NCBI GenBank assembly: GCA_038212405.1
Contig: JBBQUN010000038.1
Coordinates: forward strand, 1-23,995
From: JBBQUN01 sp038212405
GTDB taxonomy: Bacteria; Actinomycetota; Acidimicrobiia; Acidimicrobiales; SZUA-35
Direction of reading: 5' to 3'
Length of the DNA: 23,995 nucleotides
Shown: positions 9,097 to 15,289 of the stretch, one piece after another
How the letters are laid out: each line of letters begins with the position of its first letter
How positions within the stretch are numbered: position 1 is the stretch's first letter
Translations under genes and position numbers: made by a program
Notes under the pieces: generated by a model
The model's input: only the letters and a program-made list of their open reading frames with translations
The model's database searches: none
Told to the model about the DNA's origin: nothing

Positions 9097-9839
9097 CCAT
9101 GACCAGACTCATCCGATCCGAAGTCCGCAAACTCACCTCGACGAAGATGCCTTGGGCGTTCCTCGCCGTGCTCGTCGTGATCGCTGCACTGAACGCGTTC
9201 GCAGTGGTCTCGGGCACGGACATGGACGGCAGCAAAGCGTTCATCTCCACCGAAGCCGATCAGCAATCCCTCATGGCGTTCGCGTTCAACGCGTTCATGG
9301 GGTCCGGGCTGTTCGGTGCCATCGCGGTCGCCCGTGAATACGGGCATCACACCGTGGTTCCCACTTTCCTCGCTTCGCCTCGTCGACATCGGGCCGTGCT
9401 CGCCCAACTCACCGCTGTTGGGCTCGGTGGTTGTGGCCTCAGCCTGATCGGCGCAGGGCTCACCGTGGCCGCTGTTGCCGTCTCGCTACCTGCCACCGAA
9501 TTCGGTTTTCTCGTCTCGGCCGGCAACGTCACCCGAATCGTCGCCGCTTCGGCGTTTGCCGGTGCGGCCGGTGCTGTGCTCGGCGCCGGGATCGGTGCCG
9601 TCGTGCGGAACGTCGGCGGGGCAGTCACGCTCGCCGTGTTCACCTTCATGGTCGCCCCGCCGCTCGTCGTGCAACTCGCCAACGGAACAGCGTCGTGGAT
9701 GCCCGCCAACCTCGCCAACGTCATCTCGGGCACCGTCAACGATGTCAGCCAACCCGCAGCCCTGCTCGCCCTGGTGGCGTGGGCAGCGATTCCAGCGATC
9801 GCCGGACTCATCGCAGTCGAGCGACGCGACATCGTCTGA
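9093..9839 (+). CDS. ABC-2 type transporter permease
   Basis: A 248-residue protein with about six TM helices: near 19-38, 62-80, 103-128, 145-168, 175-195 and 222-242. The N-terminal RLIRSEVRKLTSTKMPW motif and the internal AVAREYGHHTVVPTFLASPRRHRAVLAQL segment are typical of ABC-2 permeases of the BcrB/NatB/LanE kind. It is the partner of the ATPase just upstream (ATGA overlap) and the last gene of the operon that starts at 3500. The combination with a CPBP protease and a serine hydrolase is reminiscent of self-protection or peptide-resistance modules, which is inference. Confidence 0.88.
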   Translation: MTMTRLIRSEVRKLTSTKMPWAFLAVLVVIAALNAFAVVSGTDMDGSKAFISTEADQQSLMAFAFNAFMGSGLFGAIAVAREYGHHTVVPTFLASPRRHRAVLAQLTAVGLGGCGLSLIGAGLTVAAVAVSLPATEFGFLVSAGNVTRIVAASAFAGAAGAVLGAGIGAVVRNVGGAVTLAVFTFMVAPPLVVQLANGTASWMPANLANVISGTVNDVSQPAALLALVAWAAIPAIAGLIAVERRDIV

Positions 9840-9842
9840 CAA

Positions 9843-9884
9843 GCCCCTCAGTGCTTGTGGAAGACGTCCTGACCGATGAGGGCT
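9843..9884. terminator. Weak hairpin between convergent genes
   Basis: CCCTCA (9845-9850) can pair with TGAGGG (9877-9882), extended by AGC/GCT with one bulged C. The loop is long (26 nt) and there is no U-run. Its place between the convergent ABC permease and rsgA makes a bidirectional terminator possible, but the evidence is slight. Confidence 0.25.
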
Positions 9885-10978
9885 CAGCGCCGCTTCGCAT
9901 CTTTTGCGTGACGGATGATCCGGCCGAGTTTGCGGTCGGCGGTGTGACGGGCAGCGGTGTCGTTGCGGATCTCAGAGAACGCGGCTTCTCGGCGAAGCTG
10001 TTCCCACGCTTGCATTCGGTCGTTGTCGAGTCGTCCGTCGGCGACGGCGGCTTGGACCTTGCACCCCGGTTCGCTTTCATGGGCACAATCGTGGAATCGG
10101 CAGTCGATGGCCAGTTCGGCGATGTCGCCGTAGCCCTCGTCGATGGTGTCGACATCGGTGTGGATGCCGACCTCGCGCACACCCGGGGTATCGATGAGGC
10201 AGCAGTTGCCTTCGAGGACGAACAACTGTCGCGCCGTTGTGGTGTGTCTGCCCTTGTGGTCGCCCCCACGAACCTTCTGAGTGACACTGAGTTGACGGCC
10301 TGCCAACGCGTTGAGGAGCGTCGATTTCCCGGCCCCTGACTCGCCGACAAGCACCAAGGTGCGACCGGCACTCCGGGCAAGGAGATCCGAGACACCTCTG
10401 GTGGTCTGGGATGACACCGAGATGATGTCAGCAGTCGTGTCGTGGCGCAGGAGATCGCCTTCGATCTTGGCGACGGAGTCAACCAGGTCGGCCTTGGACA
10501 AGATCACCAGAGGCGAAGCCCCAGCGTCCCATGCCAACGACGTGAACCGTTGGATCCGCCCCGCTGAGACTGGCCTATCCAAGCCGCAGACGATGCCGAC
10601 GATGTCGACGTTCGCGGCAATGGGTTGGCTTCCCCCGGTGGAGGGGTCACGACGTTGCAGCAGCGACGCTCGCGGCAACAGATCGATGACGCGGTCGTTG
10701 TCGACGACGACCCAATCGCCCACTGCGAGCGCTGGTGTCGAAGGCCGAAGAACGAACTGTCTGGTTTCGTGTTGAGTGCTGACGAGGACAGCGGAGCTGT
10801 CGTGACGTAGCACCCTGCCGGGGGCACCTGACTGGTGGGTGGCGAGGTGTGGCTGCCACCTGTCTGACCAGCCGAGCGCGGTCAGGGATGGAGTGGAGTT
10901 TGGGGTCGCTGGTGGACCCTCGTTTTGGAAAGGCAACTGAGGAACCTTTGGGTGAAGGGATGGGGAGCGATCGGCCAA
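9884..10978 (-). CDS. rsgA: Small ribosomal subunit biogenesis GTPase RsgA
   Basis: A 364-residue circularly permuted GTPase that binds the 30S subunit late in assembly. An OB-fold N-terminal part (about 50-110) precedes the permuted G motifs: G4 SKAD (161-164), G1 GESGAGKST (212-220), switch RHTTT (244-248) and G3 DTPG (263-266). The zinc site is C293-x4-C298-x-H300-x5-C306, followed by a C-terminal Arg/Lys-rich helix. This order, G4-G1-G3, is specific to the RsgA/YjeQ family. The longest start is a TTG at 10978; the first ~30 residues are not conserved-looking, and an in-frame TTG at 10936 is an alternative. No ATG fits well. It is preceded 21 nt upstream by a 13-codon leader ORF. Confidence 0.95.
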   Translation of the reverse strand: MADRSPSLHPKVPQLPFQNEGPPATPNSTPSLTALGWSDRWQPHLATHQSGAPGRVLRHDSSAVLVSTQHETRQFVLRPSTPALAVGDWVVVDNDRVIDLLPRASLLQRRDPSTGGSQPIAANVDIVGIVCGLDRPVSAGRIQRFTSLAWDAGASPLVILSKADLVDSVAKIEGDLLRHDTTADIISVSSQTTRGVSDLLARSAGRTLVLVGESGAGKSTLLNALAGRQLSVTQKVRGGDHKGRHTTTARQLFVLEGNCCLIDTPGVREVGIHTDVDTIDEGYGDIAELAIDCRFHDCAHESEPGCKVQAAVADGRLDNDRMQAWEQLRREAAFSEIRNDTAARHTADRKLGRIIRHAKDAKRR

Positions 10979-10999
10979 CCGATCGTCGCCTGGCTGTGC

Positions 11000-11041
11000 T
11001 CAGGCGCGAGGAACGCGGCGATTCTCAGTTGTCAGATGCAT
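11000..11041 (-). CDS. Putative 13-codon leader ORF upstream of rsgA
   Basis: On the minus strand a perfect Shine-Dalgarno AGGAGG (11054-11049) lies 7 nt before an ATG at 11041. The ORF encodes MHLTTENRRVPRA and ends in TGA at 11000, 21 nt before the candidate rsgA start. The strength of the ribosome site, in a region where most genes have weak ones, is why I list it. It could be a regulatory leader peptide or chance. No codon bias or Trp/Cys/His run points to a specific attenuator. Confidence 0.4.
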   Translation of the reverse strand: MHLTTENRRVPRA

Positions 11042-11181
11042 GAAATCGCCTCCTCATCCTTCACGTTCCGGCAACCCCGTCTCTCGGAGCTGCCTCGACG
11101 CCCACAGTAGCTGCCCGGGATCAGTGGTGGTTGTTGATTGTGTGCGATGACAGCGCGGGCGGTCACGGTGATGGATCGCTG

Positions 11182-11841
11182 TCAGTCGGCAAGGCGGTAG
11201 CCCATACCGCGTACGGTTTCGATGAGATCGGCGCCGAGCTTCTTGCGGAGATAGCCGACGTAGACCTCCACGATGTTGGAGCCCGGCTCGAAGTCGTAGC
11301 CCCACACCATGGACAGGAGTTGCTCTCGGGAAAGGACCTGGCCCGGGTGGCGGAACAGGACCTCGGCGAGAGCGAACTCGCGGGCGGACAGTTCGGTGAT
11401 GCGGCCGTCGACGCTGGCGGTGCGGCGTCGCAGGTCGAGGAGGCAGGCACCGGCATTGAGGATGGTGGGTTCGGCGCTGCCTTGGTCACGTAGACGGGCC
11501 CGGACTCGGGCGAGGAGTTCGTCGAATCGGAAGGGTTTGGTGACGTAGTCGTCGGCGCCTGCGTCGAACCCGGCGATGGTGTCAGCGGTCTGGTCGCGTG
11601 CGGTGAGCACGATCACGGGGAGCCGTTCGCCCCGTTGCCTGATCTGGGCGAGCACGCTGAATCCGTCCTGGCCGGGGAGACCGAGGTCGAGGATCATCAG
11701 GTCGAAGTCGTTGTCTCGGGCCACGGCGGCGGCGGTGATGCCGTCGGCGATAGCCATGGTCGAGTGCCCGTTGGCTTCAAGTCCCCTGGACAGGAACGAC
11801 ACGATGCGGTCTTCGTCTTCGGCGATCAGGATTCGGGCCAT
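11182..11841 (-). CDS. OmpR/PhoB-family response regulator
   Basis: A 219-residue protein. The receiver domain (1-118) has acidic residues E8/D9/E10/D11, phosphoacceptor Asp52 in ILDLGLPG, Thr80 and Lys102 in YVTKPF. The C-terminal winged helix (about 125-219) contains ELSAREFALAEVLFRHPG, LSREQLLSMVWGYDFEPGSNIVEVYVGYLRKKLG and the terminal GMGYRL. The ATG at 11841 was chosen because it begins exactly at the receiver domain (MARILIAEDED), whereas the longer open frame upstream encodes Arg/His-rich shadow sequence. It overlaps the end of the kinase gene by 16 nt, so the two are coupled. Its probable targets are the 11-bp-pitch CTCA arrays at 13839-13896 and 15196-15231. Confidence 0.94.
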   Translation of the reverse strand: MARILIAEDEDRIVSFLSRGLEANGHSTMAIADGITAAAVARDNDFDLMILDLGLPGQDGFSVLAQIRQRGERLPVIVLTARDQTADTIAGFDAGADDYVTKPFRFDELLARVRARLRDQGSAEPTILNAGACLLDLRRRTASVDGRITELSAREFALAEVLFRHPGQVLSREQLLSMVWGYDFEPGSNIVEVYVGYLRKKLGADLIETVRGMGYRLAD

Positions 11842-13292
11842 GGGGTGTCCTTGTGCTGGTCGGTCGCGGCTGGGGAAGGGTGGTCGAGGGGGATGCTGAT
11901 GGTGAACGTGGCGCCGCCGCCGGGGGTGTCTTGGAGTTGCAGCGACCCACCATGTGCGGCGGCGATGGCGTTCGCGATGGCGAGGCCGAGTCCGGCACCG
12001 TCGGTGTCGGTGCGTCGGGCGGAGGAGCCTCTGGAGAACCGCTCGAAGATGCGTAGGCGATCGGCGTCGCCAACACCCTCGCCGGTGTCGGCGACGCCCA
12101 GTTCGAGTCGGTGTTGTCGTTGTCTGCTGAAGATGGTGATGGTTCCGCCGTCGGCGGTGTGCTGAGCGGCGTTGCGGGCCAAGTTCATCCATGCCTGGAT
12201 GATGCGTTGACGGTCGAGGTCGGCGACGAGCACGGCGTTGGTCTCGACCCGCCAGTCCCGAGGTGCGAGCGCCCGCGCCTTGTCAACGATGTCGTGTGTG
12301 AGGTCGGCGACGTCGATGGGGCTGGCAGTGATGAAGTCGGGACGTTCAGAGGTGGCGATGGTGACGAGGTCCTCGACAATTCGGCTCATCCGGTCGAGCT
12401 CATCGAGCGCAAGGGCCCTGGTATCGGCGGGCAGCGGATCGTCGGGTTGGATGAGTTCGATGTGGCCTTGAAGGACCGTGATCGGGGTCCGCAGTTCGTG
12501 ACCGGCGTCGCCGAGGAACTCTCGTTGTGTGGCGAATGCGGCTTCGACGCGATCGAGCATGGCGTTGAAGCGGTGACCGAGTTCGGCGAGTTCGCCCGTG
12601 CCGTTCACATCGATGCGGTGTGTGAGGTCTCGCTCGTCGATCTCGGCGGTGGCGTCGGCGAGCTTGCGAAGTGGGGAAAGGACCCGGCCGGCGATGGCCC
12701 ATGCCACCATCGCAGCAATGAGGAACGACACCGTCCCCACGGTCGCAGCGACTCGTACGGCCTCGTCGACTTCAGCGCGCTCGCCGGCAGGAAATCGGGC
12801 AACGACGAACGTGCCACGCGGTTGCCCGTCGACGTCGAAGACCGGCACAGCCAGTGATCGAAGTCTTCCACCAGGTGTGTCATCGGTGCGAAGTGCCGGA
12901 GCCACCGACGTCGCCCAGATCTCCACCAAAGGATCGAGATCTTCGATCGGGTACGGGGCGTTGGCGCTGCGTGAGTACGGGACACCGTTGAGGATCGCCA
13001 GAAAGATCTCGTCCTCGCCGGGCACGTTGCGGTCCAGGAACGTATCGAAGATGGCGTCCAGGTCTGACCCGAAAGGTTCACCCGTTGATGGGTCGACCCC
13101 GTCGACAAGTCTGCGGAACTCGTCGATCTCCTGGGCCAGTTCGCCATCGATGCGGTCATCGAGTCGGGCCAGCAGCACGGCGCGGTCAACCAGAATCGAC
13201 ACTGCGATCGTCGCGGCCAGCAACACCAGCGCACCGACCAACACGCGTACCCTCGCCGACGACCAGATCCACGACCACCGTGTCGCCATCAA
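11826..13292 (-). CDS. Membrane sensor histidine kinase (HAMP, HisKA, HATPase)
   Basis: A 488-residue protein. TM1 is at about 17-38 and an extracytoplasmic sensor domain of ~140 residues (39-180) is rich in Asp/Glu. TM2 is at about 183-203 and is followed by a HAMP domain (about 201-255). The H-box FLGDAGHELRTPI has phosphoacceptor His265. The ATPase domain shows the N-box MNLARNAAQH (N370/N374), G1 ADTGEGV (401-407), an F-box FERFSRG and G2 GAGLGLAI. It is an orthodox kinase for the regulator directly downstream, overlapping it by 16 nt. Its start overlaps the stop of the upstream Asp-tailed protein gene (ATGA), so three proteins are made from one mRNA. The signal sensed is unknown; the acidic ectodomain and acidic neighbour suggest a cation or cationic peptide (inference). 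Confidence 0.95.
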   Translation of the reverse strand: MMATRWSWIWSSARVRVLVGALVLLAATIAVSILVDRAVLLARLDDRIDGELAQEIDEFRRLVDGVDPSTGEPFGSDLDAIFDTFLDRNVPGEDEIFLAILNGVPYSRSANAPYPIEDLDPLVEIWATSVAPALRTDDTPGGRLRSLAVPVFDVDGQPRGTFVVARFPAGERAEVDEAVRVAATVGTVSFLIAAMVAWAIAGRVLSPLRKLADATAEIDERDLTHRIDVNGTGELAELGHRFNAMLDRVEAAFATQREFLGDAGHELRTPITVLQGHIELIQPDDPLPADTRALALDELDRMSRIVEDLVTIATSERPDFITASPIDVADLTHDIVDKARALAPRDWRVETNAVLVADLDRQRIIQAWMNLARNAAQHTADGGTITIFSRQRQHRLELGVADTGEGVGDADRLRIFERFSRGSSARRTDTDGAGLGLAIANAIAAAHGGSLQLQDTPGGGATFTISIPLDHPSPAATDQHKDTPWPES

Positions 13293-13729
13293 TCGTCGTC
13301 CCCGCCGTCATCATCATCATCTTCCTGCCCGTCGTCATCGTCGTCATCGTCATCGTCATCGGGTGGGGGAGGAGGGACGGGTGCTGTGGTCGCCGGTCGC
13401 GACGGTTGGGTTGGTGTCGGGGCCGGTGTCGCCGACGCTCTGTTCGCAGCCGTGGTCGATGTTGGAGGTGCCGTGGGTGCGGGGACCAGGGTTGTTGGTT
13501 CCCCGAGCCGGTCTGGGCTGGGCCGAACCTCGATTGGATCAGGCTCGGGCAACGATCCCGGGGTCGACGCCGGGGTGATCGGGTCAAGGGTGTTCGGGTC
13601 AAGGATGATCGGCCCAGGCAGCTCAGGCGAACCGCTTGTTGCGGTCCATTGCATCGCCGCCGCTGTGGCGACCGCAATCGCGAGGGTCGCAACGACAAAA
13701 ATACCGACCCGCAGGACGGCTCTCAACAC
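13289..13729 (-). CDS. Small membrane protein with Pro/Thr-rich linker and poly-Asp tail
   Basis: A 146-residue protein if started at the GTG at 13729, which has AGGA 4 nt upstream. The open frame can be extended to a TTG at 13804, but that extension is only a tandem-repeat translation (SCREG units). One N-terminal TM or signal helix (about 5-26) is followed by a linker rich in Pro, Thr, Ser and Ala. The last 23 residues consist of a ten-Asp run, then GQE, five Asp, GG and three Asp. No known domain is visible. The stop overlaps the kinase ATG by 4 nt, which argues that it is an accessory of this two-component system, perhaps an extracellular cation-binding part. That role is inference. The GAC/GAT codon run could change length by slippage. 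Confidence 0.72.
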   Translation of the reverse strand: MLRAVLRVGIFVVATLAIAVATAAAMQWTATSGSPELPGPIILDPNTLDPITPASTPGSLPEPDPIEVRPSPDRLGEPTTLVPAPTAPPTSTTAANRASATPAPTPTQPSRPATTAPVPPPPPDDDDDDDDDDGQEDDDDDGGDDD

Positions 13730-13735
13730 CTGATC

Positions 13736-13800
13736 CTCACGACAACTGCCCTCACGACAAGCGCCCTCACGACAACTGCCCTCACGACAACTGCCCTCAT
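13736..13800. repeat. 15-bp tandem repeat, four full copies plus a partial fifth
   Basis: The unit CTCACGACAACTGCC starts at 13736, 13751, 13766, 13781 and 13796; one copy has AGCGCC in place of AACTGCC and the last begins CTCAT. It lies in the leader of the minus-strand two-component operon, just upstream of the GTG at 13729. On the minus strand it reads as repeated RAVVV or SCREG depending on frame. Each copy carries the same CTCA core as the nearby 11-bp arrays, but with 15-bp pitch. Confidence 0.9.
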
Positions 13801-13838
13801 GCAACCACTGTCATCACAAGCACCGTGAACCGATGCGC

Positions 13839-13896
13839 TGAGCCGAGGGTGAGATGCACATGAGAATCTTCTCATCTTGGGCTCATCGCGCGCTCA
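13839..13896. promoter_or_regulatory. Mirror-symmetric response-regulator-type operator in the divergent promoter region
   Basis: TGAG occurs at 13839, 13850 and 13861, and CTCA at 13871, 13882 and 13893: two triplets with exact 11-bp pitch, facing away from a common centre at 13867.5. The two inner elements form a perfect inverted repeat, ATGAGAA (13860-13866) and TTCTCAT (13869-13875). Tandem half-sites with an 11-bp period are the usual binding pattern of OmpR/PhoP-class regulators (family knowledge). One triplet points to the two-component operon, the other to the phosphotransferase gene. Candidate -10 elements lie at the same distance from each outer repeat: CACAGT (13908-13913, plus strand) and CACGGT (13827-13822, minus strand). 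Confidence 0.75.
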
Positions 13897-13907
13897 TCGA
13901 CAAGCCC

Positions 13908-13921
13908 CACAGTCCGCGAGA
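13908..13921 (+). promoter_or_regulatory. Candidate -10 element giving a leaderless phosphotransferase mRNA
   Basis: CACAGT at 13908-13913 keeps the A2 and T6 positions of a -10 box and ends 7 nt before the ATG at 13921, so transcription would start at or next to the start codon. No Shine-Dalgarno is present. There is no -35 consensus; the operator repeats occupy that place, as is usual for promoters activated by a response regulator. Confidence 0.4.
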
Positions 13922-15183
13922 TGGACATCGACGACCCGGCACTTCCTTCGGCCGCGGAACTTGCAGGCCCTGCTGCTCGGGATGTTGTTGACCCGGTTGT
14001 TACCGCAGCCGGCGGGCTCCTGCACCAGCTTCGTTGCGTCGGCATCCACTACGTGCCCGGGCGCGAGCTCGTCGCCCGCTATGACTGTGACATCACGTGG
14101 CCGACCGGTCGAACCCGAGACACCCTGCTCGCATCGACAACGGTTCGCGGGCGGTTGCCCGGCACGGTTGCTGTCACGGCGAACAGCTCGAGCGTGACCC
14201 TGGAAGCAGATGTTTGGCGCTGGCCCTTCGACCCGTTGCTTGTTGGTCTGTCGACCGCGACCACTCCAGCGGTGCTCGCCGGCCACGTCCGACACGTGAC
14301 GGGTGGCGGGGAGGTGGGAGTCGAAGTCGTCGCGTACCGTCCCACCGAACGAGCCGTCGTCCGAGTCACCGACGACAACGGACAGACGTATTACCTCAAG
14401 GTCCTCCCGCCTGCCCGGGTGGCACCGATCGCAGCGAGGCACGAAGCGCTTCACCAAGCGGGTGTCTGCGTGCCAAGGGTGCTGCACGCCGACGAGGACC
14501 ACGGCCTCTTGCTACTCGAAGCAATGCCGGGGGCAACCCTGCGAGACCGAATCAAGTCCAGTCACGACGCCTGGCCCTCTCCAGAATCCATCAGTGCACT
14601 TCTCGGCGCCATCGACGCTCCGATCGTGCTCGACACTTCGCGAGCTTCACGAACCCGCGATGCAGTCGCCCATATGCAACTGCTCGCAACCATCGTCCCC
14701 GAAGCAGTCGAAAGCCTCGATGCGCTTCGAACTGGTATCCAAGCGACGGTCGCCGCCGTCGAGCAACGAACGGGGCCAATCATCCACGGTGATCTCCACG
14801 AGTCGCAGCTCTTCGTCGACGACACCGGAACCATCACCGGGATCATCGACCTCGACGATCTCGGGCCCGGCGACCCGCTCGACGACCCCGCAGCGCTGAT
14901 CGGCCACCTCGAATACCGGGCGATCACCGGCGACACGGCAACACAGTCCATGGTGCGGCCCCGTATCACCGAACTCCGGGACCGTTTCGCCGCAATCCAC
15001 GGGGCCCCCGCACTCGACCTCACCATCGCTGCGGTCCTGGTCGGTCTCGCTACCGGGCCTTTCCGGGCCCAAGCACCCACGTGGCGCGAACTGACCCACA
15101 CCGTGCTCGACGCAGCGAACCGCTACGCCGCAACGACCCACGCAGCCGCGGTTTGCACGACACCCACCAGCTTTGGCAGCTGA
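13921..15183 (+). CDS. Kinase-fold phosphotransferase (APH/choline kinase superfamily)
   Basis: A 420-residue protein. The first ~140 residues are a poorly conserved N-terminal region. The kinase fold then begins: YYLKVLPP with the ATP-binding Lys160, an HEAL segment with Glu175, and LLLLEAMPGATL in the hinge (196-207). The catalytic loop is HGDLHESQLFVDD (289-301, catalytic Asp291) and the metal-binding motif is GIIDLDDLGPGDP (307-319, Asp310). This is the aminoglycoside phosphotransferase/choline kinase signature; the substrate could be a small alcohol, an antibiotic or a lipid head group. The ATG at 13921 has no ribosome site and probably starts a leaderless mRNA. The gene is divergent from the two-component operon and shares its operator. 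Confidence 0.85.
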   Translation: MDIDDPALPSAAELAGPAARDVVDPVVTAAGGLLHQLRCVGIHYVPGRELVARYDCDITWPTGRTRDTLLASTTVRGRLPGTVAVTANSSSVTLEADVWRWPFDPLLVGLSTATTPAVLAGHVRHVTGGGEVGVEVVAYRPTERAVVRVTDDNGQTYYLKVLPPARVAPIAARHEALHQAGVCVPRVLHADEDHGLLLLEAMPGATLRDRIKSSHDAWPSPESISALLGAIDAPIVLDTSRASRTRDAVAHMQLLATIVPEAVESLDALRTGIQATVAAVEQRTGPIIHGDLHESQLFVDDTGTITGIIDLDDLGPGDPLDDPAALIGHLEYRAITGDTATQSMVRPRITELRDRFAAIHGAPALDLTIAAVLVGLATGPFRAQAPTWRELTHTVLDAANRYAATTHAAAVCTTPTSFGS

Positions 15184-15195
15184 GAGAACTGTCGC

Positions 15196-15231
15196 TGAGA
15201 AAACTCTCACCTGCTCCTCAGGGACGACTCA
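15196..15231 (+). promoter_or_regulatory. Second 11-bp-pitch CTCA array, upstream of the repeat-protein gene
   Basis: TGAGAA at 15196 is followed by CTCA at 15206, 15217 and 15228. The layout TGAGAA-N4-CTCA-N7-CTCA-N7-CTCA is identical, base for base in spacing, to the right half of the divergent operator (TGAGAA at 13861; CTCA at 13871, 13882 and 13893). A candidate -10, GAACAT (15243-15248), lies at the same 15-bp distance from the last CTCA as in the phosphotransferase promoter. A further TGAGAG is at 15181. The site is therefore probably bound by the same regulator. Confidence 0.7.
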
Positions 15232-15289
15232 CCGCTGGCAACGAACATCGAAACCATCAACCTCGACCAACCAACAAAGGAATCCGGAC

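Noticed and set aside
9431..10339. A 302-codon plus-strand frame across the ABC permease and rsgA.
   Set aside because: Its first part is an out-of-frame reading of the permease and its second part is antisense to the RsgA G-domain.
12111..12857. A 248-codon plus-strand frame.
   Set aside because: It lies wholly antisense to the histidine kinase, whose motifs are complete; a high-GC shadow frame.
13736..13800. Possible CRISPR-like array.
   Set aside because: The 15-bp units are directly adjacent with no spacers, and no cas gene is present.
13636..13863. Plus-strand frame encoding repeated His-Asp-Asn-Cys-Pro units across the 15-bp repeat.
   Set aside because: It is the complement of the minus-strand operon leader; the repeats alone keep it open, with no ribosome site or domain.
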